Position numbers and translations under genes: made by a program. Positions 12,801-24,441 of a DNA stretch of 64,000 nucleotides are shown here, piece by piece. The number at the start of each line of letters is the position of its first letter. Positions within the stretch are counted from its first letter, which is position 1. The stretch lies in NCBI RefSeq assembly GCF_036669915.1, contig NC_089315.1, positions 7,869,291-7,933,290 on the forward strand. The letters run 5' to 3'. The DNA comes from Pocillopora verrucosa. Lineage: Eukaryota; Cnidaria; Anthozoa; Scleractinia; Pocilloporidae. The notes under the pieces are model-generated. The model did no database searches. It was given only the letters and a program-made list of their open reading frames with translations, and was not told the DNA's origin.

Positions 12801-15800
12801 AAATCAACGTTTCATATATCTCTTGTTGGCTCCACTACAAACTTGACCACGAACTCCAAGATGTAAGAGCCGTTTTGAACAGTAAATATTAAGGGCTTTT
12901 CCTTTGTATCAGATCAAAGCTGCGCTTTCAATTACCTGTATGACCGGGGAGGAAACACCATTCTCGCCCACCGTTTTGTTTCTTTAGCAGCCATACTCAT
13001 AAGATCGTTTTAAGTAGCACTACCGCTTGTAGCCTTTTCACCGCCGTATCTTTCGCTTATCTTTCGTCAAGTATGGTGCTGGTCTTCCTCTCTTGTTATT
13101 CCTCTATTATCCTCTATTAGAATGCGTTGATTTATGATCATAGTGCATCGTGATATGGCGACATAGCCAACTGCAATGCCTAAGTCTTTAATCCAACCTT
13201 CTTATATAGTTGGCGATGTAAAACACATTACCCTGTCAACGCCGCTTAAATTCGTGATAACACGAAGCAGCTGTATTTACATATGGATGATCAACACCAT
13301 TTTGAGTTAGCACAAGAAAACAAAAGAGGTTTAATGACGCAGTGTGAGAAACTGATAAAGTGGAAAGTTGTATTATAGAGCATGATAATGATCACCAGGA
13401 TGATTAGAACTCAAATGACCCTGATTTCATTAAAATTTAGCCTACCCTCCACAAGAGGCGTCCTATCTGCCACCGCCATCTCTTTTCAACGACCAGAATG
13501 GACTCAGATTTCTCTCTCGCACTACGCTGACCCATACTTGGTATTCTTATTAAAACTCCCTACAAGCCACCTCAATATCACCAACAGGCCGAGGCAGGCG
13601 AGGCAGGAGAGCGAAGGAAAAATGAAATTGACTCGCTAGCCTTTTTCAGTTGACATTTTCTTAGCTCTCCGCCGAATCAAAATGTTGGAACATGCTAAAG
13701 GCACATGCACCGTGACTGCTGTAGAAAAGAGCACCCGTATTGTAATGATAATCTTCATTGAGGTGACTTTTTCATATAGATATGGTTTTCAAAGAGGATC
13801 TCCTACCTTGCCTATCTGTAAATTTACGCGTCACGTATTATTTTTTGGCTTAATCACGTTTCACATATAAAACCTTAATCAACCTCGCAATGAAGTCTCG
13901 GCATTGTGGGAATTGCAGTCGTAGGTCGCAAATGTTTTTTTCTGGCAAATTGAAAGATGTATTGTTTATCGAAACACAAGGCTAGATTTAATTCCGCGGC
14001 GTTAAGTCAAATTTTAGCTGAGATTTATTTCGCTGTAATGTTCAATAGTGTGCAAGCACATGACAGGTGGGCAGACTTTTTTTCTCACTTATAATTGATG
14101 CTAAGCACTTTGTGACACATTTAAACGAAAGACAGCGAGAGGCCTGAAGTAAATAACGAGATTCTCAGTTGAAAAACGTGCTTGTGATTCGAAAGTCCGG
14201 TAATTTACTGACCTCTTTGGTTCTATTCATCTATCAGTTAACAATTTCAAAAAAAAATCGTTTGAAATTGAAACAGCATTGTTTGCACAGTATGAAAACA
14301 AAGGAATCCGCTTAATATAGCTTTATCAACTTTGAATTATATTTTAAGTTACGAACCTCACTATAATCACGTAGTTTAATAAACGTGGAAAATATTTCTT
14401 GAGATATATGTGTCACTGAAAACCTGCATCTGAGAAGCGACTTTGTATGCCAGTTAATTAGCTTTTCAAACATTATATACAACAATTATTTACCTCTTGA
14501 AGTTCAATCAATCGAGTGAGCTGCAAATCACACCCCGTAGCTTTCGCTCGCCCTCGTGAATTCAAATCAAGATAGGAAAATGACGTTGGATAACTAACCG
14601 ATTTGTTGTCCAACCCATCTAAAAGCAAGTTTGTACAAATCATTACTTAAAATGTTTACGCTGCACTTAAGAAATTTAACATCTTGTTGGCGCATCTTTA
14701 GCAAACTCCTATGGCAGATCTCCTTTTCTGATATGATCCGCCCAGTTTTGATTCTCAATACTGCCTGGTTGCTTCGCAATGTTTGTGAAGGACTTTTGAG
14801 TGCAACATTACTGATATAAACAAGACCTACTTACTCGTCGTTGACGCTCTCAAGCTCGCGTTTGAATTTAAAATAATCAGTTTTTTTTTTAGCGATACGC
14901 AAGGCATCAACCGTATTGCATCAGTGAGAAGCCATATCCCAAAAATATTCTCGCATATTTCAAGGAAACGTTTCATATTACTCAGCAACTAACCTGAATA
15001 AAACAGACCATCTAAAACCATTGCCAATACCTAACAGAGCATGCAACAGATGAAAACTCACCTCTGGATTTTTCTTTTACATAATAATGTTCTTTACCAG
15101 AATTTTTACGACTAGCTGACAGGAGTTCTACAGAAAGCACTAATATTTCTGTTTCTGTTTCACCGAGTGAAAAAGTGGATGAAAACGTTTAACTTAATAA
15201 TAATTATGCACTACTTTGTCGGCTTTATGTTTCTGCCGGTTGCTATGAGTTTCAGCAACACTTCTTTATTTTTCTCCCTTTTATTGAGGCGGAGATGATA
15301 TGTCGCCCTCTGAAATTACGAAGAAAGACGGGCGGTATATTTTATCAAGAATTCTAAGGACACTTTTAAGAGCTTGTGGATGAATGGAAATAACTCCCTT
15401 CTAAAAGTTTTTAGTCAATTACTAGGTTTGCATGGTTTTTTTGTTTTTCAAAATTTATTCCGGAAATCTCTCTTTCATATCTTAGGAAGTGATCTACCTT
15501 TTTCAACAGAATAGCTTTCACAAAACTAACTACTTATTTTCCACAAAACACTGTCATATTGCCCATGAGCAGATCTTTATTTGTGAGCAGTTATTTACGG
15601 ATCAAGTAGTGGGCTCACGGTGAACGAAAAGGATGGAAATAAAGTATTTCGAATGGTAATGAGGAACGTTTTGTAGGTGTGGGCATAATACGTCAAATTG
15701 CCGTAAAAGTTTTAATTCAGTTATCTCTTACTTTTTCCTTTGATCTCGAACTTGCAAATCTTCCCCAGAAAAGTCGAATATTATGCCACAAAGAGAAACC

Positions 15801-17412
15801 ATTGAATTCAAAGTACTTCTTCGCAGAATGATCAACACTTGATAGCTGATTGAAATATTTCATGAATTCTATTAGGAAGACCTACTGTCTGGATAATGAA
15901 TGAGGATTTAGAAATTTGTGAAGTGTAAATTCAAATTGCGCAACGACCATTTAAAACTGAAGATGACACTGGTAATGCCAAAGCATGTTTTGAAAACTGA
16001 AAACTTTTGTTTCTTTTATAAGAATTATTGTTACTCTGCTTATTTTCTTATCGTTTAGAACTTCCTTTTTATCACTATGTTCAGAAGGACTTGCATGGAT
16101 TTATGAGAACATGCCAAATTCGGTAAACACAGAACCTATACCAGTTAGACTGGTTTTATATTATTTCATTCTCTGGGCTAGACTTTCCTCTTGATAAAAG
16201 CAGCCTCAAAAGACTCACCCATAATTTGAGGTAAATTCTTCCACTGCCTGATTACGAAGTTGATTATTGAATGTGTATAGGTGTAATTCAGTTTAATTCC
16301 GAGTCCCTTCCTTTGACGACTATCAGTTTTCACCCACGAACTGATGTCGATTACAATGTTTACTTGAATCACCAGGACCATCGTTAATAGCCCACAGGCA
16401 GAGGAGAACTGATTCAAGTTTATTTTTGTACCTTATGGATTCTCACTGTTTAATTAGGAAACAATACAGACCAGAATTGCATAAAATTTCAAGAAGATTA
16501 TCAGCGCGTGGGTAGCATCGAACTAAATGAAATCTACCTTCAAGCTTCCATCTATTTTCACTCGGTGCAACCGGGGGAACCCCTAGATTAAATTAAAAGG
16601 GATTGTGCTTATGACGCAACTCGCTGCCATCAATTAAAAGCTCGGAAGAGGGGACAGGCATGGGAATGCCGTTGGAAGAAAGGCAGAAGTTCGATCGGGT
16701 GTAAAGAATCTCCTTAACCGGAGTTCGGCATGATTATTTACAGGTTGTACTTCGGAGATTAATCTTTGCTGAGAACATTTAATTGAACATATTTCCAGGT
16801 TTCTAAATTTAACTGAGAAGTATGTAACTGTAAAGATGCATAATTGCAATTCTTCTTTGCCAGCAGGTGTACTAAAAGTAATTTCCTCTTCTTATTTATG
16901 CCAAGTGTCTTGAAACATACTTCAGGCAATGTATGCTGAAAAACTCTAAAATAATTAATATGCTCTTTCAAATAACACCTACCACGCCATCCCTATTTCA
17001 ATGCCTTACTTTATTCTTCCAATCCTTATCAGTTTTAGATTTGTTTATATGAAATTGTAGCACTCAAAATCATCCGAAATTTTTTGATTTGTTTACGATG
17101 GTTACGAATTTTCATATCTCCTGTGCAACTTATCTTTCCTTAGATCATTATGACTTTTTTCGAAAATAAATAAAGAAACATCCGTCCTTCCAAAACTTAG
17201 ACTTGTGAAATCTGCGACCGAAAAGAACTGCGCGTTACTCACTTTCTTGGAAGATGAAATAGTTACTGTTGTTATTAGCGCAGCATCCTTTCTCTTCCTG
17301 CCGAAGTCATTAAAGTAATAAATGATTTTCAATTCTCGTTTTTTTTGACGAATGAACTGAAGGAAAAAGTTTGTCATGTATAAGCTTACCTTTCCGAGCG
17401 ATTCGTTGTCAT
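3897..17412 (-). CDS. DEG/ENaC/ASIC-type sodium channel, complete, 12 exons
   Basis: Complete paralogue of the channel at the left edge, convergent with it. Exons from 5' to 3' on the minus strand: 17412-17390, 11338-11008, 10262-9829, 9049-8919, 8792-8629, 8294-8184, 6699-6597, 5802-5724, 5600-5546, 5361-5285, 4953-4878, 4055-3897. They join in frame into about 580 residues. Exon 2 has the gating HG motif (SAHGVGKI, near residue 61) and TM1 (about 75-97). Exon 3 starts TVQFPAVTICNLN, the post-TM1 signature, and then has a Ser/Gly- and charge-rich insert. Exon 4 carries RYGNCYTFNSG and KPGPQYG. Exons 7-9 hold GCMYSC, CKC, CPQPC and SMSNSAWAQ. The last exon has DVGGQLGLWIG and the GVS filter (about 545-547). 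The donor of exon 2 could also be six bases earlier. The tiny first exon is inferred from phase, ATG and promoter; if it is wrong, translation may start at the ATG at 11244. The body from exon 2 on is secure. Confidence 0.88.
5257..5272. repeat. Poly-G tract
   Basis: Sixteen consecutive G bases, a few bases past the donor of exon 10 of the minus-strand channel gene, inside the intron. Length is unreliable in most sequencing. Confidence 0.9.
7284..7456. repeat. Two diverged direct repeat copies in a channel intron
   Basis: Two copies of about 65 bases at 7284-7351 and 7391-7456 share GAGGAT(T/C)TTGAT and the end ATTTACCTGA followed by CCCCATAAG. They are separated by about 40 bases. They form part of a repeat-rich intron (6700-8183) and show no coding signal. 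Confidence 0.6.
7468..7611. repeat. Foldback (palindromic) element 3
   Basis: Diverged inverted repeat. The left arm has GGTAATTGAAC, GTGCAATTT, GAAATCATAC and GTGATTTCAAAATCG. The right arm has the mirror CGATTTGAAATCAC, GTATGATTTC, AAATTGCAC and AAAATTACC. The arms are about 60 bases. Related single-arm phrases (GTGATTTCAAAATGAGTGTAATAAA) recur near 7960-7982, so 7.3-8.0 kb may be several overlapping insertions. Confidence 0.65.
8076..8092. repeat. Poly-C tract
   Basis: Seventeen consecutive C bases in an intron of the minus-strand channel gene, about 90 bases from the splice donor of exon 6. Confidence 0.9.
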
Positions 17413-17490
17413 AACTCGCTGTTTTGACGAGGAAATTTTCTTCAAGAACCTCACTCAGCTTACTGTGTTATCAAAGATATATAGATCTTG
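17413..17490 (-). promoter_or_regulatory. Putative TATA promoter and 5' UTR of the minus-strand channel gene
   Basis: On the minus strand a TATATAT box lies at 17483-17477. About 70 bases further on comes the first ATG (17412), followed by a good donor (GAAAG/GTAAGC). No ATG lies between the box and the start. The ATG exon ends with two bases of a codon, which fits the acceptor at 11338. This is a sequence-based inference without transcript evidence. Confidence 0.45.
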
Positions 17491-19396
17491 TCACAAACAC
17501 TGTCAGATCAGTATTAGAAACGCAGACTCACTTATGTTTCGAAACGCTGTTTGATCAAGTAAGAACCTGGTTCTGACCTTCAAAAATGCCAATCTCTGCC
17601 AAAACTTAGCTGAGCGGTTGTTTTTAATTATTTAAAGCAAACTTCCAATCATATTTGCCAGCTTTTAATATTATTTGCAATTCCAAAGTTATCTTCAATC
17701 CAACTTAATTACAGTTACCCTGACTATTTTGCTTTACCGTCGCGGTAGCAGTTTTAATGCTACAAGAGATACGAAGACCTAGAGCTCCACTTGAGGCGTT
17801 TTCATGTTTAGATGGACAATTTCGTAATTTTGAAATGAGCAGTTTCAAAATTTTCATTATTGTTATGATCCCAGAACAGTGGTACTGGAAACAATGAGCT
17901 GGTGTTTGTACAGTGTTAGTGATAAACAATTACTTATTACATGGCCCGTCCTAAAGGAATAATTAACGACAATTATAAACGTTTAAAATGACTTATTCGT
18001 AGAAACTCAGTTCGAAAGAGTTGTGGCTCAATATCTTCCACTGGGTAGATTTGGGTCTCAAACAATGATAAAACCTCTTCAAAAATTTTGACTCATGTGT
18101 ATACCTAAAGAATAAAATTTCCTTAAAAATTCAACTTCAATTGCTTCAATTCCGTGGTGACAACCTTTCCCTGAAATCGAAAGCGTATTCAGTGTCACAT
18201 TTAGGACGGCATTATAAGTGCAGACGAAAGGCTTATTTCTTGTCATATTACATTTTTTCAATCAAAAGAAATCCTGGAAAGATTTTAATTGTGCGCCATG
18301 TACTCAGTGCAACCGGCGGTGACGTAATTTCATGCTGATAATTTATGATATTATGCACAACTGGAAAAAAGATGATTAATGCGTACTCGTTCAATTACCA
18401 CAAGCCTGGTCGGTTTATAAGCTACCCGTAGAAAGCCTTATTCATGATCGCACGTATGAAGGATCAGTTAATGTAACAACACGACCCAGTAAGAAGTGAG
18501 ATCTTAAAGGATATCTAAGCATTGGAGCATATATCTTACAAAAATATAGCGTTTTCTTGTTGCTCTTCAGGAACTCAACTACATTTGCATCACACAGGAA
18601 AATAAATTAATGTTATTGACACAGAGTAAGATAAGTCATTTGTAATTAGTAATTACGTTCACATACAGACTAAGAAAACAAACTGGAAAAACACGAACGT
18701 TAAAAGGCCAAAACATTCGTTCAAATCAAACTCTGCGAGAGTGAAAAGAATAAATCTATCGAAAGTTAAATCCTAAAAAGTCTGTCGTTTTACACCAAAC
18801 ATTCAACCACACCATATCAGACGGAGAATGTTGAACCAGGGAACAAATTGACTTCAAGTTGAATCTATCGCGAATATGATGGAAAGAGTACTGTTGTCAG
18901 TGATTTTTCAGTAGGGAACCCATTTCAAGCATTAGTCAAACATATCGTAAACAAAAGACTTTTTATGTAATAAAAAAAGGCTTTCAACAAAATGGACCGT
19001 TTGGGAGAAAATGTAAGAAAGATTTATCAAAATTGTTTACGAAAATAGTGAAAGCAAGACCCAGTAAACTTTTGGTACCTGACTTTTGGCTATGAGCAAC
19101 ACAATGGCGAGGAGAATCAGAGTTTAAATTTATCCTTCATATTTGAAGCCTACTCGTCTCCAAATCCTTGGAATTGTCTTTCATTAAAATGGGATAAGTT
19201 GGAGAACAGGTTTCGTGAAAAGCTTTTGGCAAACCGCACCTTTTAAATATTTTTTTATTTACTCAAATTTCTTTCATGAGTCGGTTAAATATCTTGAAAG
19301 AAAATTTTCTTGAACTTCCAGTTCTGCTCTATTATAATTACACGGCTAAAATGATGAAAATATTAAGCTTTTGTACGAAAAAAAGGGTTTACTTAC

Positions 19397-19477
19397 GTTG
19401 AGCTGAATCCGTGTACGGCTACCAATGCTGTAAATACAGGATCGAACGGGCTTGCAAGTATACTTCTTACATTTAAT
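19397..19477 (-). other. Exon-like segment, 81 bases, unassigned
   Basis: Minus-strand segment with a good acceptor (TTATTTCAG/) and a strong donor (/GTAAGTAA). Two frames are open throughout. One reads as a cysteine-rich 27-residue piece (KCKKYTCKPVRSC); another reads LNVRSILASPFDPV and ends with two bases of a codon, which would fit the acceptor at 11338 of the channel gene. It may be an alternative 5' exon of that gene, an exon of an unknown gene, or chance. Confidence 0.3.
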
Positions 19478-20935
19478 CTGAAATAACATGATCAGTCAAC
19501 ATGATAATTTGATCGGGTAATTCAATATAGCCCAATATTTTTTCTGCATTTTTATTACAGGGTTCTTATTCCATAGCAACGAAATGTTATGAAATAAACT
19601 TAAGGAGGGTGGTATGTTTTTTTTAATCAAGCAGTAGGGATAAAGGAGGATATGATTTACTTAGAATTGGCATTCATAAATTTTGGTAAAATTTGCTACT
19701 CCCACTCTATGCTAAATCTGTGCGGTTTATTTGAAAATATCGAAATAAACTTCATAGGGGCGGACCATTTTCAAATTAAAATGAATAAAATAAAGTGGCA
19801 AAGAGTAACAGAAAATCTTTTAAGCTATTTTTTTTTACGAATCTGGCAAATTCCTAAATCAAAAGTTACTTTTTGGTTGTGTTAATTTATACGGTTAGTT
19901 TAAAGGTAAATAACTTTTTCTTGGAAAATACAGCTGAGTGCTATTATTCCCAAACCCCCAAAAGAGTAGCAGTGAGAGACACATGAATGTAGCCTCGACA
20001 TTAATTGTCGTCTATGGATAATCTTGACGAGGTCGTCGGATCAAAAAGACATCAAGAGTAACTGAATGTATGATCTTAAACTAGCACCAAATGATCTGAA
20101 ATCCGAAAGATAAAACATGCTGCAGTGCGATAGACCTATTACGCTGGATCAACAAGAAAATCAATGAGAAAAGCTTGAAATAACGCGCCAGAACTGTCCA
20201 AACGAGCAAGTTTTACATTTCCCTCACGGAGAAGACAGGAATTTATACACAGCAGTCAGTGCGAAAGCAATCAATGCTCAAACTTTTGTGAAATGTAATC
20301 TCAATCTTGTGTTTGTTCAACCCTTTCAGTGAACCTTTGTACACAAACTGCTTTCAAGTTCTACCAGTGATGTAACTAAAATAGTAGCGAGCGATCATGC
20401 AAATTAACGTCACCGATTTCGTTTGTAATATTTCTTTCGAATTAAGAATGACAGAGCCGCTTATTGTTGTTGAGATAATATTAAAACAATACTTTTTCTT
20501 TTTGTCTTAAATTAAGACAAACCGTAGCTAGACTATATTCCAAGGTTTTTTTAAACTTGTAAATTCACTTTACTAATAACACAAAATGATTTGGTCGTCA
20601 GGTACAACCCTTCGACTCTCAATACATAACTGAACGAATAAGCTCAGTAGTCCTTATATTGAAGAAATGAGCAGTACAAAACGTTTTTTTTTTCATTATT
20701 GGGTGGTTAGGGCGTTATACCAGGCTGACTTAAACTATGGGAATACTCCTGAGTTAACATTATCGTCGTCATGAACTATTATCGCAATGTTCTCATGCAA
20801 TCATATCCCTGAATGGTGATGTTGAACACAAACTATAGAAACGAGCTGTTTCGGACCAATGCTGAATTACTAATACTGATTAGAAGAAACAGTACTAACC
20901 CATGCAACGAAATCAAGAAAAGTAATCAAACTTAC

Positions 20936-21077
20936 CTTCAGAAAACCACGTATCGAACATGAAAGGGACGTACAACTTTCTCAGTCGATCGATGTAGGTG
21001 ATGCAATTTGATTTTTCTCGCGGTTTGTTTTCAGGACTTGTCGACCGGAACCTTTTAGCAAAGACGATTAAATCAAA
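20936..21077 (-). other. Exon-like segment, 142 bases, unassigned
   Basis: Minus-strand segment with acceptor TTTCCCACAG/ and donor GAAG/GTAAGT. One frame is fully open for 47 residues, basic at first (FAKRFRSTSPENKPREK) and then hydrophobic (LRKLYVPFMFDTWF). Its phase does not allow a direct in-frame join to the segment at 19397-19477. No family is recognised. Confidence 0.3.
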
Positions 21078-24000
21078 CTGTGGGAAACTGAAAACTTTTT
21101 TGTCTTCTCATTCAAATCTGAGCCGCCTAAGGGTGTAATTATTAGTGCTTCATGATGAGTTTATTATGAAGTCATTTGAAAAGTAAATGACTTGTCAAGA
21201 AGTTAGCGATGGATAGAATTGAATAAATTAAGTCACGAAAATTAGTCTTTCTCTTCAAAAAATTTGTTTTCTTGTAATAAAATTGACAAGATAAGACTTT
21301 GTTTCTATAGACTTTATAAGAGAAGCTAAAAGCGGCTTACATTTATGAGTTTTAAGAGGGAACAACTTTTATTTATGATGGATTTTAACTGAAGGTTACT
21401 CTTCAATTTTTAACCCAAAGTAATCTTTTTTTTCTACCCCCTTCCTTAATGTCATTCGCTTACGTTCTTAACGAAAAGATTAGAAAGGAAAGACTAAAGA
21501 AGTATCAGTAAATAGCGAAAAAGAAATATGACAATAAAATAACCAGCTTGAAGATATAGAATACTCTTGGCTTGGGAAGGAAAAATTCTTCACTAACAAT
21601 GTTCCTGATAGAAACTCATAAAACAGCTTGTTAGTAATGATTATACCTTAGTTCTTACCATTCCTCATGCATTTTAATTGATCATAGTGATAATCATTTT
21701 AAAATGATCGTTAAAATGCTTTCAAACGGATTTCTTTTATCGATGATGACTGGTTTATCCTGTTTTTATTAAGGTTTAACATGGAACAACCAATCAAAAG
21801 CCTTGATTAAGCTGACTTGCTTTCCTTTTTGACTTTCCCTTAGAAATCAAGACTTTTCTCTCATCTTAATTAGAACAACATGATAATTTTGATATAAATT
21901 GAAAAACAAAGTTATCAGAATTTCTTACACTCCCTTCACGAACGTGATTTTCTCGTCATAAAATCTAAAATTTAGAAACAAAATATTTTCCAACGCACGC
22001 ACTACGTTTTTAAACCGCTCATACTAACTAAGTAACTTTTTTTTCTTTAAAGGATCGATATCGGCCTTATCACGGGAGTTTAATGTCAGTTTGGAAGTAT
22101 AGTTTCTGCTATATTTCAGACTCCAACAAATACCAATATAAAAAAGGTAAATGATTGGGAAGATTGATTCCAAACTAATCTTTAGACTTAAGGACAATGG
22201 AAACTGAAGATTCATCTTAGTGCTGATGGGAGTTCATTTTTTGTTTTCAATACTTCAGGCCTTTTATCAAACATTCCATCTGCGGAAAATAGACCATCGT
22301 GCTCATCCGCTGTTGATGTCTAAGTGGGGTAGTTGAGTGTAATATTTACTTCAATCCTTCACTTAGGTAATACCTATTCAGCTTTATGTCTCTTGCTTGT
22401 AGATAAATGAGTTGCCGAGCGAATGAAGTAAACACCAGCGATCTATTATGTAGCTTGTAAATATTATGTTGACACTTTGTCTCCAAAACTTTGCTCCGTC
22501 AGTTTGCATTTACAGCCATTATTTATAGACTCTGTCACCGAGAGTCATGTCATTTATCCACCTGCCATACCATTATGCGCGCCTTCTTTCAGAGATTGCT
22601 TTTTTTTCAATTTTCAGATTCGGTGCAAAACAAACCCATCAGAATTATACACGCTAGTAGCCGAATAAGTATATTTGTATATTTTCGTGACACGATCAAT
22701 TCAAATCATAAGTTTAATAATTAAATCTGTTAGTAGGGATGATAAAAAATTAATTTGGTCAAGTATAAATAAAGCGCGCTTCTCTGAACATTAGGAAAAA
22801 GTAAAGAAGAGATGTGGATTTATATTTCTTGAGAAAAGAACGTTAATATTTGCGCGTATTTGGACGGAATAGTGACATGTATTGGACATAATAAATACCA
22901 ATGTCTACGAAAAAATAGTCTTCTTTTCAGCAGTTTATCCTTACTCCATCACCGCCTATTTTGAGTGCAGATATACACAAGAAATTTACGGAAGCATTTG
23001 CCGAATCGCAATAAGATATGACACATCTTATTTCTCTGTGAGAAGGTGCTTGTTCAGGCAAACTTGTTTGATGAGATTGAAATCTATCTTTCGCCCCTCC
23101 TTGTTTGTTACATTGTTCAGATGCAATTCGATTTCACAAATTAATACTTATAATTTGAGCAACATAATATTATTTGAGATAGCAAACTTGCCTGTTCTTC
23201 ACGGATGCTATAATGGGTTTCTGTACAAAGACTCGGCTGCTTTTAGTTCACTTCTGCTCTACGTAGGCAATTGTGAAATAATTTAATCAATATGGAATCG
23301 AGAACGGTGGAAAAGTCAATATGCCAACTATCTTTTGTTAGCATGAGGTCATATCACAAAATATTCTCACGTATCTTAAAGAAGATTGCCTAACGCCCAC
23401 TCCTTAGAAACTAGAGACGTTATTCCGATAAAAAAAAAAACAAAAACAAACGTTTCCAAGAGGAACTTAAAAGCATTATTAATAAAACATCCTATCAAAT
23501 TGGCTCACTCTTTCTATTTCACATATACTTTATTGATTTTTTTCATTACCAGAAATTAAAATGAATATTCCGGCTAAACAAAACTGCTAATGGTCCCCTC
23601 ATTTCAGCTTTCAACGTCATTGATAAGTGAAGCTATGTTACGAAAAAGCTTATGTTTTTCCCTCACAGGGCTTGAAGAACCTTCAAATTTTTGTTCTTTT
23701 TTATTGCTTGGGATGACCGTATAAAAATTATTCATTCATCAATTCTCTGTCATACTTTAGTCGGTTTGTATCTATTTCAGCATAATTGACTTCATCCTTT
23801 TATGATTGATGGGAAGAGATAAGCCGATCTCCTCATAGTCAGGTATACAAATCATTTTCAAGTACTCGCAATTGATTGAACTCCAAATCGTCCCCTTATG
23901 AAATGTCTCCGCTAAGAAACTTTGCAAGAGAAAATTTCCGCTTCACGTTTGGAACCAATATGTATTTTGCTTTATAACAAAGCGCGCGTGCTTGCCCTAT

Positions 24001-24296
24001 ATAAATCCTATTGAGCCGCTATGAACAAAATCTTTATTTATGCACGCCCGTGTGAGCATTTTTTTTTACCTGGCTTTAGAGTTCGTTTGGCTTTTATTTT
24101 CTCCATTTTCCCTGTAAATTTTGAGCTTTTCATTCACAGTTATCGTTTAATTGGGTCAAATGTTCCAGCTGAAACTAAAGTATAGAATACTTTTGTGTGT
24201 GTTGGGAGAATTTTGCACTCTATCACAATAAAAGGCTTCTTCGCGCAGATCCTTGTTGTCGCTATGTTATAAAAGAATTTGCGCATGCTTTTAGCT

Positions 24297-24441
24297 GTGC
24301 GTATATCGAGTTATGGATGCACTTGAGAAGTTTGGAGAGCACTCAGAAAGCTAGAGTTGCCCTCGGCTGCGCCTCGAGCTACTCTTACGCATTTTTCGTG
24401 CTCTCTAAACTTTCCGCGTGCATCCGTGGATATACGCATGC
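24297..24441. repeat. Foldback (palindromic) element 4
   Basis: Strong hairpin. The left arm contains GCGTATATCGAGTTATGGATGC and TTTGGAGAGCAC; the right arm contains GTGCTCTCTAAACTTTC and GCATCCGTGGATATACGC. The centre is CTCGGCTGCGCCTCGAG near 24365. Arms are about 65-70 bases. An apparent 123-codon open frame on the + strand runs through it and is explained by the element, not by a gene. Confidence 0.8.

Larger units (their letters stand above)
17500..24296. other. Gene-poor AT-rich region
   Basis: No gene family is recognised on either strand. Open frames here are short, lack family motifs and often lack an ATG. Two isolated minus-strand segments with good splice sites (19397-19477 and 20936-21077) are listed separately. 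The region could hold distal 5' exons or regulatory DNA of the channel gene, but the sequence alone does not show it. Confidence 0.5.

Noticed and set aside
22882..23286. 134-codon open frame on the + strand
   Set aside because: No ATG in good context, no motif, biased to Ile/Tyr/Phe as expected from AT-rich DNA, and no splice-supported neighbours.
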